Origin: Membranihabitans marinus
GTDB taxonomy: Bacteria; Bacteroidota; Bacteroidia; Chitinophagales; Saprospiraceae
DNA length: 64,000 bases
Reading direction: 5' to 3'
NCBI RefSeq assembly: GCF_021729155.1
Contig: NZ_JAJQYA010000001.1
Location: forward strand, 62,001-126,000
Position numbers and translations under genes: made by a program. Shown one piece after another: positions 26,568-35,248 of this stretch (within the stretch, counting starts at the first letter, position 1; each line of letters begins with the position of its first letter). Under the pieces are notes generated by a model. The model had not been told where the DNA came from. It ran no database searches and worked only from the letters and a program-made list of their open reading frames with translations.

Positions 26568-29500
26568 ATGAAAAGATTATTACAGATTGTTTATTTTATT
26601 CTGGGAACTTCAACTTTGGCATTGAGTCAAACTATTTCTGGAAATGTATCTGATGCCAAAGATCAATCGGTTTTGATTGGGGCGTCAGTTCTCGTTAAAA
26701 ACACCCTTAAAGGTGTGGTTACTGACTTCGATGGAAATTTCGAAGTGGATGGAAATCTAGGAGATACCCTAGTAGTAAGTTATATAGGTTATTCTTCATA
26801 CGAATTGGTGGTCAGTCAATTGAATAACAATATGATAACTTTGGAACCGAGTGCACAGAGTTTGGATGAAATATTGATCACGGCTTACGGGTCGTCGACC
26901 AAGGGAAGTTATACAGGATCTGTGGCGCAGATTAAATCCGATAAGATTGCTTTGCGTCCTCTGACCAATGCAATAGGTGCATTAGAAGGACTGGCTCCAG
27001 GAGTGTTAAATAATGCAACCAGTGGCCAACCGGGTAGTGGTCCCGATATACGAGTGCGAGGTTTTGGATCTGTCAATGCATCGAGTTCTCCACTATATGT
27101 AGTCGATGGTGTTCCATTTGATGGTAATATCTCAAATATCAATGCCGATGACATAGAATCTATATCGGTTCTTAAAGATGCAAGTTCTGCTGCTCTCTAT
27201 GGAGCAAGGGCAGCCAACGGAGTAATTATTATTAATACCAAACGCGGTAGTGGAAGGACAGGTAAACTGTCTTTTCATGTAAGTCAAGGTTTTAGCAATA
27301 GAGCTATTCCCGAATACGATCGAGTTGGTCCAGACGACTATTATGTTTTGATGTGGGAGGCATACAGAAATAGTATGGCATATTCCGATGATATTCCGTT
27401 GGAAGAGGCCAATCGCATAGCCTCAGGACAGGTAGATGGAGAAAATGGAATTGGGGATTTGTTGGTTTATAACCCCTTTAATGTGTCGGCTGATCAATTG
27501 GTAACTACTTCTGGTGAATTTAATCCTCAAGCTAATCTATTGTATGCCGATGATTTGGACTGGGGCAAGGAATTAGAACGCACTGGACAAAGACAGAATT
27601 ATTCATTGAGTTATTTTGGAGGCAATGATGAAAGCGACTATTACGTGTCATTGGGGTATTTAAATGAAAAAGGATATTTAATCCGTTCTGATTATGAGCG
27701 ATTCAATGGCCGTATCAATGTTAATTCTCAGCCCCTTACATGGCTTAAGACAGGTATTAATTTATCTGGAAGTTTAACTAAGTCAGATCAAGGTTCAACA
27801 ACAGGTAGTTCTTCTTTTGTAAATCCATTTTTCTTTGCTCGCAACATGGGGCCTATTTACCCAGTATATGCACACGATGTCAATACAGGGGAGTTATTGT
27901 ATGATGAAAATGGAGAAAAAATATACGATTTGGGTAATCTTACCAGTCTTGGATTATCTAACCGGCCTAGTGGAGCTAGTCCAGGTCGACATGTGATCGC
28001 AGAGACCAGATTAAATCAAGATGGGTTTTCCCAAAATGTTTTAGGTGGTAGAGGGTATTTGACTTTTGATTTTCTTCAAAACTTTTCTTTTACCGCCAAT
28101 GTAAGTGCTGATTTAAACTCTTATTTCAATTTTGATTACGACAATACTTTAGTAGGAGATGGAGCACCAGCTGGTAGAGCGAGTAAATCGACTATCAATA
28201 GAAAAAGTTTTAATTTCAATCAATTGCTAACCTATAAGAAGTCCTTTGACATTCACAGCATTGATGTTTTGCTGGGTCATGAAAATTATAATTTTACTAG
28301 GGACTATCTATACGGGTTCAAACAAGGCCTCATAGTAGATAACAACACTGAACTTATTAATTTTACTACCATTAATAGTTTAACCTCTTATCAACGTACG
28401 TATAAAACGGAAGGCTATTTGTCGAGGTTGGAGTACTCATTGTTGTCGAGGTATTTTTTTTCGGCTTCCTACCGAAGGGATGGAACATCTAAGTTTTATG
28501 AAGACTCGCGATGGGGTGATTTTTGGTCCGTGGGTGGAGCATGGAGGTTGGATGAAGAAAAGTTTATGGATGGACTAGGATTTCTAAACATGTTGAAGTT
28601 TAGAGCCTCTTATGGTGAAACGGGAAATGATGGTGTATTAGATGCAGATGGTAATACGGTTTATTATGCCTGGCAGGCCCTTTATGATTTGGGATTTAAC
28701 AATGCGTTGGAACCGGGATTTTTACAGGCTAGTTTGTCCAACACTAGTCTTGTTTGGGAGTCGAATAACAGTTTAGATTTAGGCTTTGATTTTGTAATGT
28801 TCGACGATAGGTTATCCGGTTCATTAGAGTATTTTTATCGAGTTTCTGACAATTTATTATTCAGTGTACCATTGCCGGTTTCAAGTGGAATCAATACCCA
28901 AGATCAAAATGTAGGGACAATGTCCAATGCAGGTATTGAGGTCCAGTTGAATGGTAGACTAATAGACAAAAATGATTTTAGCCTTGACTTGGGCATCAAT
29001 ATTACTACGATAAAGAATAATATCACCAAACTTCCTCAAGAGGAAATTATTACAGGAACTAAGAAGTTGAGTGTTGGTCATTCTATATATGATTACTGGT
29101 TGAGACAATGGTCAGGAGTAGATCCATCTGATGGATCAGCCCTATTTTTTCCCGAAGAAATAATGGATGACGATGGCAATGAATTAGATGACATTCGGAC
29201 TATAAATGGCATTCAGTATACCATCGATCAAAACAATGCCAAATATGATTATTCAGGAACCGCTATCCCAGATGTATACGGAAGTTTTAATGCAGGATTT
29301 CGTTACAAAAATTTTCAATTGTCTTCCCTATTCTCCTTTCAATTAGGGGGTAAAGTCTATGATGGACTATATGGATCCCTTATGAGTTCTGGCGATTATG
29401 GCAATGCCATTCATGTAGATATTTTAAACCGTTGGCAAAATCCTGGTGATGTGACCGATGTACCTCGTATGGACGCCAATAAACTTGCCACCTTCGGTGC

Positions 29501-29750
29501 GGCTTCTTCTCGTTGGTTAGAAGATGCTTCTTATTTGAACTTAAGATCGCTATCTCTATCCTATAACTTACCAAAATCTATATTAGAAAGAATTGGTGGT
29601 CAATCCATTGTAGTTTATCTAAGTGGTGAAAACCTAGCCTTTTTATCCAAAAGAAAGGGTATGAATTTAGTTCAAAATTTTAATGGAACTACCAGTAATG
29701 TGTATGCACCAGCGAGGAATATTTCTTTGGGATTAAAGATTAATATGTAA
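26568..29750 (+). CDS. SusC/RagA-type TonB-dependent outer membrane transporter
   Basis: This is a 1060-aa outer-membrane transporter that imports a bound nutrient using TonB energy. The signal peptide ends near ALSQ. A CarboxypepD_reg-like domain spans about residues 22-100 (ISGNVSDAKDQSVLIGASVL). The TonB box region is LDEILITAYG, and the plug has the conserved VRGFGSVNASSSPLYVVDGVPF. The rest is a 22-strand barrel. It is 12 bp before susD. The substrate is unclear: no glycan-degrading enzyme sits in the immediate operon, so this may be an orphan pair rather than a full polysaccharide locus. Confidence 0.97.
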   Translation: MKRLLQIVYFILGTSTLALSQTISGNVSDAKDQSVLIGASVLVKNTLKGVVTDFDGNFEVDGNLGDTLVVSYIGYSSYELVVSQLNNNMITLEPSAQSLDEILITAYGSSTKGSYTGSVAQIKSDKIALRPLTNAIGALEGLAPGVLNNATSGQPGSGPDIRVRGFGSVNASSSPLYVVDGVPFDGNISNINADDIESISVLKDASSAALYGARAANGVIIINTKRGSGRTGKLSFHVSQGFSNRAIPEYDRVGPDDYYVLMWEAYRNSMAYSDDIPLEEANRIASGQVDGENGIGDLLVYNPFNVSADQLVTTSGEFNPQANLLYADDLDWGKELERTGQRQNYSLSYFGGNDESDYYVSLGYLNEKGYLIRSDYERFNGRINVNSQPLTWLKTGINLSGSLTKSDQGSTTGSSSFVNPFFFARNMGPIYPVYAHDVNTGELLYDENGEKIYDLGNLTSLGLSNRPSGASPGRHVIAETRLNQDGFSQNVLGGRGYLTFDFLQNFSFTANVSADLNSYFNFDYDNTLVGDGAPAGRASKSTINRKSFNFNQLLTYKKSFDIHSIDVLLGHENYNFTRDYLYGFKQGLIVDNNTELINFTTINSLTSYQRTYKTEGYLSRLEYSLLSRYFFSASYRRDGTSKFYEDSRWGDFWSVGGAWRLDEEKFMDGLGFLNMLKFRASYGETGNDGVLDADGNTVYYAWQALYDLGFNNALEPGFLQASLSNTSLVWESNNSLDLGFDFVMFDDRLSGSLEYFYRVSDNLLFSVPLPVSSGINTQDQNVGTMSNAGIEVQLNGRLIDKNDFSLDLGINITTIKNNITKLPQEEIITGTKKLSVGHSIYDYWLRQWSGVDPSDGSALFFPEEIMDDDGNELDDIRTINGIQYTIDQNNAKYDYSGTAIPDVYGSFNAGFRYKNFQLSSLFSFQLGGKVYDGLYGSLMSSGDYGNAIHVDILNRWQNPGDVTDVPRMDANKLATFGAASSRWLEDASYLNLRSLSLSYNLPKSILERIGGQSIVVYLSGENLAFLSKRKGMNLVQNFNGTTSNVYAPARNISLGLKINM

Positions 29751-29762
29751 AATTATACAGCC

Positions 29763-31232
29763 ATGAAAAATATAATTATAAAATCAATAATAATCATTTT
29801 CGTTCTCTCAGTTTCTTCTTGTAACAAAGATTATCTCGATACCACACCCACTGAATCCGTGTCGGAGTCTTCTGTTTTTGCAACCGTTAAAGATGCCAGA
29901 GCTGCTATCAATGGTATTCATCGTTTTATGTTTTATAGATTGGATGCTCAAGATGAAGCCGGATTCGGTGCCATGATGATCAATTACGACATGATGGGCG
30001 AAGATTTAGTCATGACTTCTTCCGGAAATGGATGGTTCAATAGTGTTTATAAATGGATAGAATCGAGAAGTGAAACCAGTAGTTTGGTAGATTTTACGTA
30101 CGAATTTTACTATAAAATAATTTCCAATTCCAACATGATCATCAACAATATTGATAATGCCACTGGGGATGAAAGTGAGAAAAACAGTATCAAGGGTCAA
30201 GCATTGGCTTATAGGGCGTGGGCTCATTTTATGTTGGTTCAAAGTTTTGGACAGCGTTATGATGCCAGCGGTAGTAATTCGGGTTTAGGAGTACCTATTC
30301 TCATTGATAATACAGTAGAAGGTCAACCAAGATCAACAGTGGAGCAAGTATATACACAAGTTATAGCCGACCTAAACGCATCGAGGGATTTATTGAGTAC
30401 AGCGGATGAACGTCTCAATATTAGCCATATCAATATCGATGTAGTCAAAGGTTTAATAGCTAGGGTCGCCCTCACCATGCAAAATTATAGTTTGGCGGCT
30501 CAAATGTCTTCGGAAGCTAGGGCTGGATATAGTTTAATGGACGAAGAGGAGTATTATAGTGGTTTCAACAATATAGACAACCCTGAATGGATATGGGGAG
30601 GCATTCAAATCTCAGATCACAATACATTTTTTGCTTCCTTTTTTGCCTATATGTCGTACAACTTTAGCTCTACCAATATTCGCTCCAATCCCAAGGCCAT
30701 CAACTCATTATTGTATGATGAGATATCTGATACGGATTATAGAAAAGGATTGTGGGATCCTGAAGGGATTGGATTTGATCAATCGACTAGCTTTACTACA
30801 AAACCATATATGAATCGCAAATTTATGGCGGCAGGAGGATCGAGCAGTATTGGAGATTTAATGTATATGAGGGCTTCCGAGATGATATTGATTGAAGCGG
30901 AATCCAAGGCCAGAATGGGTGATGATGCTGGGGCGGCAGAAGCATTGTTCGAATTGGCATCGGCAAGAGACACCGCCTATCTTCTATCCAGTAATACCGG
31001 TCAAGCATTGTTAGATGAAATATCGATCCAGCGAAGAGTAGAATTGTGGGGAGAAGGATTTAGATTCTTTGATCTGAAAAGAAACAATGAGGCTCTGGAT
31101 AGAAATGGAGCCAATCACGACAATACTTTGGTGGCAGGGAAATTTGATGTGGCGGCAGGCGACAGAGAATGGCAATGGCTATTTCCTAGAAGAGAGCTCA
31201 ATGCCAACGATAAAATAGAGCAAAATCCATAG
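29763..31232 (+). CDS. SusD/RagB-type nutrient-binding lipoprotein
   Basis: This 489-aa surface lipoprotein binds nutrient and caps the SusC barrel. The signal peptide IIKSIIIIFVLSVSSC has the lipid Cys at residue 20. A SusD-like TPR core is present with the typical INGIHRFMFYRL, NSIKGQALAYRAWAHFMLVQ and C-terminal ELWGEGFRFFDLKR motifs. It is 12 bp downstream of susC and ends with a hairpin terminator, so the two form a two-gene operon. Confidence 0.96.
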   Translation: MKNIIIKSIIIIFVLSVSSCNKDYLDTTPTESVSESSVFATVKDARAAINGIHRFMFYRLDAQDEAGFGAMMINYDMMGEDLVMTSSGNGWFNSVYKWIESRSETSSLVDFTYEFYYKIISNSNMIINNIDNATGDESEKNSIKGQALAYRAWAHFMLVQSFGQRYDASGSNSGLGVPILIDNTVEGQPRSTVEQVYTQVIADLNASRDLLSTADERLNISHINIDVVKGLIARVALTMQNYSLAAQMSSEARAGYSLMDEEEYYSGFNNIDNPEWIWGGIQISDHNTFFASFFAYMSYNFSSTNIRSNPKAINSLLYDEISDTDYRKGLWDPEGIGFDQSTSFTTKPYMNRKFMAAGGSSSIGDLMYMRASEMILIEAESKARMGDDAGAAEALFELASARDTAYLLSSNTGQALLDEISIQRRVELWGEGFRFFDLKRNNEALDRNGANHDNTLVAGKFDVAAGDREWQWLFPRRELNANDKIEQNP

Positions 31233-31258
31233 TTATTTATTCTATATTTAATTTATTT

Positions 31259-31292
31259 ACCTCAAATTATGAAAATAGTTTGGGGTTTTTTA
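31259..31292 (+). terminator. Terminator after the susCD pair
   Basis: ACCTCAAA (31259-31266) pairs with TTTGGGGT (31279-31286), including one T-G pair, and is followed by TTTTTATT. It lies 27 bp after the susD stop. Confidence 0.72.
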
Positions 31293-31469
31293 TTGCATGA
31301 ACTTTTTGAGATAAATTACACTTGTATCAAATAGATGGACTTGGTTTTTGGTGATATTTTATCATTCAATTACTGTACTTTCAAATGTGAAATAAAGGTT
31401 TACATCGATGTATACCACCGGAAATATGACATTTAGACTGTATATTGTGTAAAATTGAAATACTGATTT

Positions 31470-32564
31470 ATGAATACTACTTTCTATCCGACTACTATTA
31501 CAAAAATAATTAAGGAAACCGACGAAGCTATTGTTGTCGAATTTGATGCCAATGCTGAACATTTAAAAACATTTAGATCAGGACAATACCTTACTTTAAG
31601 AGTTAAGGATGAAGGCAAAAACATTCAGCGAGCCTATTCATTGTGTACTGCTCCGTATGAAAACAAATGGCAGGTAGCCATTAAAAGAGTGGATGAAGGC
31701 GTATTTTCTACGAAAGCTCATGAAACCTTTGAAGTAGGAGATCAAATTGAAGTGATGGCACCTCATGGCAATTTTGTATTGGATATAGATCCAAACCATC
31801 AAAAACACTACGCCTTTTTTGCTGCTGGAAGTGGAATTACTCCGGTGATTTCTTTACTCAAAGATGTATTGTATCACGAAAAGTCGAGTACGGTATCTTT
31901 GTTTTACGTTAATAAGTCATTGAATTCTACCATATTTAATGATGCCCTAGCTTCACTTAAAAAACATTACTTCGATAGGCTAGATGTGTATCACTTTTCT
32001 ACTAGAGAAAACATAAAAGAAGGATTGTTTAAGGGAAGAATCGATGCCGATAAATGTAAAAAGTTAATTGATATTCCCCTATTGGATTTAGATCATACAG
32101 ATGAATATTTGATTTGTGGTCCATACGATATGATAATGACTATTCAAGATGCACTTAAAGCCGAAGGAGTGTCAAAGGACAAGATACATTTTGAATTGTT
32201 TACGACCCAACCCAATACTAAGTTGAAAATCGAAGAGAAGGTTGAAAATCCAACTCCGAATGCAGAGGTGAAGGATGAGATTGAAATCAGTCAACTCAAA
32301 GTGACACTTATGGGCGAAACCCATGAATTTGAAGTAAAACACGACAATAGAAGTATACTTGAACACGCCATCAATCAAGGGATCGATGTGCCTTATTCTT
32401 GCCAGGGAGGTGTTTGTTCTACATGTAGAGCCAAACTCATCGAAGGGGAAGTGAATATGATGACTAATTTCGCCTTAGTAGATAGTGAAGTGGAAGAAGG
32501 TTATCGATTGACTTGTCAGAGTTTACCTGTTTCTGAGAAAATACATGTAAATTATGATGAATAG
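31470..32564 (+). CDS. PaaE-like ferredoxin-NAD(P)H reductase with [2Fe-2S] domain
   Basis: This is a 364-aa flavoprotein with three modules. The FAD-binding barrel carries RAYSLCTAP near residues 53-61. The NAD(P)H domain carries FAAGSGITPVISLL. A plant-type ferredoxin domain lies at about 275-364, with cluster ligands in CQGGVCSTCRAKL and a last Cys in RLTCQSLP. The layout equals PaaE of phenylacetyl-CoA epoxidase and related oxygenase reductases. No oxygenase partner lies nearby. It stands as a single gene. The exact electron acceptor is unknown. Confidence 0.9.
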   Translation: MNTTFYPTTITKIIKETDEAIVVEFDANAEHLKTFRSGQYLTLRVKDEGKNIQRAYSLCTAPYENKWQVAIKRVDEGVFSTKAHETFEVGDQIEVMAPHGNFVLDIDPNHQKHYAFFAAGSGITPVISLLKDVLYHEKSSTVSLFYVNKSLNSTIFNDALASLKKHYFDRLDVYHFSTRENIKEGLFKGRIDADKCKKLIDIPLLDLDHTDEYLICGPYDMIMTIQDALKAEGVSKDKIHFELFTTQPNTKLKIEEKVENPTPNAEVKDEIEISQLKVTLMGETHEFEVKHDNRSILEHAINQGIDVPYSCQGGVCSTCRAKLIEGEVNMMTNFALVDSEVEEGYRLTCQSLPVSEKIHVNYDE

Positions 32565-32675
32565 TTGTAAATACTATTGCAGATCTTATAAAAAAATGTA
32601 GAAACCACTAGTAAATAGCAGCGTTTTAGCCTGAATCATGGTTATAACTATACTTTCTATTTAAATTCAATATAG

Positions 32676-33521
32676 ATGGGTAGGGAATTAGTTCTTTTTA
32701 TTTTGATATCGTCCTTGGTTTCCTTGGCGTCGGATCTGGTCTATGGTCAGGTCAATCAAAGTCAAGAGGATGCATTGTTATTTGATCTTCGGCCGACAAT
32801 GGAACCATTCTTGATTAGGGCCGATGTGTTTTGTCCCGACAGTGATTGTGATACCATCCAGCCCGCTGACAAATATCAAGTCTTGGGTTTTGATTTAGGT
32901 GATGGATTGTTTTATGATCTCAATGGATATTTGTGTTTTGATATATTGGCCTTATTAAGTGTGGATGTTGAAGGAAATTTTGTGGTCCAAAGAACCGATG
33001 AATCTAGGTTGTTTAAGCAGGTATATTATTTTTATAAAAGAGGAGAGAAATTCTATAAGGGTCATAATCCCAACAGTAAAATTAATATAGCCCGGTTTGC
33101 CATTGACTACGAAGTAGATCGTGTAAATGTAAAGGAAAGTTTTCTTTCGAAGTATTCAGTTCAGTTTTCTCCAGATGGAGATGTTATTAAACAGAATGGA
33201 GGTTTCAATAAAACTATAAGACGCATTGGCGATCAAGAATATGAAATATCTGGACTGTTTAAGAAAAATATAGTAAAGAGAGATGATATTATTGAAGTAG
33301 ATAACCATCAATTCAAAAAGGTTTCGAGTACTGAAATGGAATTTTTTAGAACGGGGTTCTTAAGTAAACTAAGTCAGATTTATCATATCGCAAAATATGA
33401 GGATGGGTTTGCTGTTCATAAAGGGAAGCGCCTCATACTAGAAGTTTTTTGTTTCCCCGGTGAGGTAATTGTTGTCGATCAGTATGGAAGAAGATTATCC
33501 TATAGATTGTTGGAAAATTAG
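32676..33521 (+). CDS. Hypothetical secreted protein, 281 aa
   Basis: I do not recognise this protein. It has a signal peptide (LVLFILISSLVSLA, cleavage near VYG-QV). The mature part is beta-rich with acidic patches and paired Cys in DVFCPDSDCDTIQPADKY. It contains a 20-residue Lys/Arg stretch near residues 200-215 and ends in RRLSYRLLEN. It stops 16 bp before the left 61-bp repeat of the island, so it is the last chromosomal gene on that side and appears complete. Confidence 0.7.
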   Translation: MGRELVLFILISSLVSLASDLVYGQVNQSQEDALLFDLRPTMEPFLIRADVFCPDSDCDTIQPADKYQVLGFDLGDGLFYDLNGYLCFDILALLSVDVEGNFVVQRTDESRLFKQVYYFYKRGEKFYKGHNPNSKINIARFAIDYEVDRVNVKESFLSKYSVQFSPDGDVIKQNGGFNKTIRRIGDQEYEISGLFKKNIVKRDDIIEVDNHQFKKVSSTEMEFFRTGFLSKLSQIYHIAKYEDGFAVHKGKRLILEVFCFPGEVIVVDQYGRRLSYRLLEN

Positions 33522-33537
33522 CTATCCAGGGATATTC

Positions 33538-33598
33538 CTGACAGCGTTTCATTTAATGACAGAGTTATTGTTTACAGATTAAGAGGATTTAGGTTACA
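33538..33598. repeat. 61-bp direct repeat, left copy
   Basis: This 61-bp block is identical to 42890-42950 (offset 9352 bp, no mismatches) and starts CTGACAGCGTTTC. Identity ends exactly at TTACA on the right, which in the other copy is the end of the IS3 remnant. It is therefore read as the leftover end of a deleted second IS copy. It lies 30 bp from the GIY-YIG stop codon. Confidence 0.93.
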
Positions 33599-33628
33599 GA
33601 TTTTTTATTGACAATTTTACTGACTTTT

Positions 33629-34840
33629 TTATTTTTTCAACTTTATTCTTTTTAATTCCGTGTCATATTCATAATTCACTATATTTTCATTCAAAATCAA
33701 TTGGATGGCCTCCTCAATTACCTCAAAAGGAACTACAAACCATTCTCTTGGATTTAGTCGTTGCCCTCTCTCATTGAACAAGTCAATATCTAAACAAGCA
33801 TTAGCGAAAAAGCGATGTAATAAATTTTCAAGTTTGTCAGCATTTCGATTGTAAACTTTCCAAGCTTTTAAATTTTTAACATCTGAAAACAAATAGGTCG
33901 CTTCGTTTTTAGCGTTTTTTATTCTTTCAAGAACTGATATTGACGAGAAACCTATTTTGTAAAGATCCTTAATTGATATAAGTTCTGGATGAGTAGATTT
34001 TGTTTGTAAAGTGTAAATCCAACCCGATGGCACATCTTCTTCTACAACAAGACCTGAATTTAAAAATAATTCTTGCTCAATTTTGTCAGAAGTGTTCGTG
34101 ATTAGTTTTCCATCTTTTTGGATTTGTTTCCCTAATGAACGATACAGCATATTACTATAAGTTCCGTTTTCAAAAACTGTTCTCGTTCTTCCCTCAATTC
34201 GAACTCTGTTACCGGACTTCTGTTCCCATTCCGTTTGCTTTAAGTTTGCAGATTCTAAATACAACATAATGCCATTCATTAAATAGAAATCGCCTACGTG
34301 TAAATTCTTTTCGATGTTCTTGAATGGTTTGATTTTTCGTTTTCCTTCTTTAATTTCTTTGTGAACTTGTAGAAATAGTTTCTCGTATTTCTCAAATTCT
34401 TTTTCTTTTATTGGTTTTCTTTGGGCAACAAAATCGGCTTCTACTCGGTCTTCTGGTTTTGGCGTATGCTTAAATTTGAAAATATCTAAATCTTTATCTG
34501 AATCCAACAAACCAAACTCGTCATCATCATTTAGGATATCATCAATGGATTGCTTTTCAATTTCTATGTGACCTAATAAATTGTGTCTATCGTAAGGTTT
34601 AAGGATTTTCTTTTGAGCTTCATTTTCTCTGAAATTTTTAAGTTTAGCCATTAAACCGTATTCTGACATAGTTGATTTGTTGGGTTCACGCTCATTTTTG
34701 TCAATAAACACATTGATTTCCTCAAAAGAATCAATAAGCCTGTCTTCATCTGTTTTTACAGTTGAAGTTTTGACTTTAGAATCTAACAATCCAAAATCAT
34801 CATCGTTAAAGATGTCGTCTATGGTTAGTTTTTTTTTCAT
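33629..34840 (-). CDS. GIY-YIG (T5orf172/MUG113-type) nuclease-domain protein
   Basis: The C-terminal domain, about residues 275-400, has the GIY-YIG pattern GWIYTLQ...DLYKIGFSS, then an Arg in LERIKNA and a Glu in KLENLLHRFF, and ends with PREWFVVP, as in the T5orf172 group. The N-terminus is unusual: the acidic phrase IDDIFNDDDFGLLDS recurs about 90 residues later as IDDILNDDDEFGLLDS. I prefer ATG at 34840, since the repeat starts just after it. An ATG at 34864 overlaps the stop of the upstream four-helix frame and would add 8 residues. It is last in the island operon and is a likely nuclease or DNA-binding effector. Confidence 0.82.
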   Translation of the reverse strand: MKKKLTIDDIFNDDDFGLLDSKVKTSTVKTDEDRLIDSFEEINVFIDKNEREPNKSTMSEYGLMAKLKNFRENEAQKKILKPYDRHNLLGHIEIEKQSIDDILNDDDEFGLLDSDKDLDIFKFKHTPKPEDRVEADFVAQRKPIKEKEFEKYEKLFLQVHKEIKEGKRKIKPFKNIEKNLHVGDFYLMNGIMLYLESANLKQTEWEQKSGNRVRIEGRTRTVFENGTYSNMLYRSLGKQIQKDGKLITNTSDKIEQELFLNSGLVVEEDVPSGWIYTLQTKSTHPELISIKDLYKIGFSSISVLERIKNAKNEATYLFSDVKNLKAWKVYNRNADKLENLLHRFFANACLDIDLFNERGQRLNPREWFVVPFEVIEEAIQLILNENIVNYEYDTELKRIKLKK

Positions 34841-34856
34841 AATGCTTAATGATGAA

Positions 34857-35231
34857 TTATTCATGGTTAATGTTGGCTTTTGCTGACTTGATGATACTTG
34901 TTATCAGTTTGATAATTTCTGTCGCATCATTATTGAGACTCTTAAATTCTGATTCATTCAGGTAATCTGTTTCTTTTAATAACTCTAACCAATAATTATT
35001 TTCTTTGATTTCTTATTGGGTTATAGCCATTTTTTGAATGAAATCTTTCTTGGTTTCTGCGTGTTCTGCTTCTCTAACCAATGCCCCAACACTCGTTCCT
35101 GAACGCAATAATTGTTTAGATAAAACATACTCTTTCTTTTCAGTTGTCAGAAACTGATATAAGCGAACAATTCTTATTGCAATTTTAAAACTCTTTTCCT
35201 TTACTAAATTTTTTCTCATTGCATTCACCAT
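34857..35231 (-). pseudogene. Four-helix-bundle (S23/IVS-type) protein, broken by a stop codon
   Basis: The first 72 codons (RKNLVKEKSFKIAIRIVRLY, then LSKQLLRSGTSVGALVREAE) match the small four-helix-bundle family often found in 23S rRNA intervening sequences and beside restriction genes. After MAITQ an in-frame TAA occurs. The same frame then continues without a break for about 50 codons with clear family sequence (YWLELLKETDYLNESEFKSL) to TAA at 34857. One base change, AAA or CAA to TAA, explains it. The start is ATG 35231 or 35219. It lies 17 bp after the helicase stop. Confidence 0.82.
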
Positions 35232-35248
35232 TTATCGTTGATAATTAA

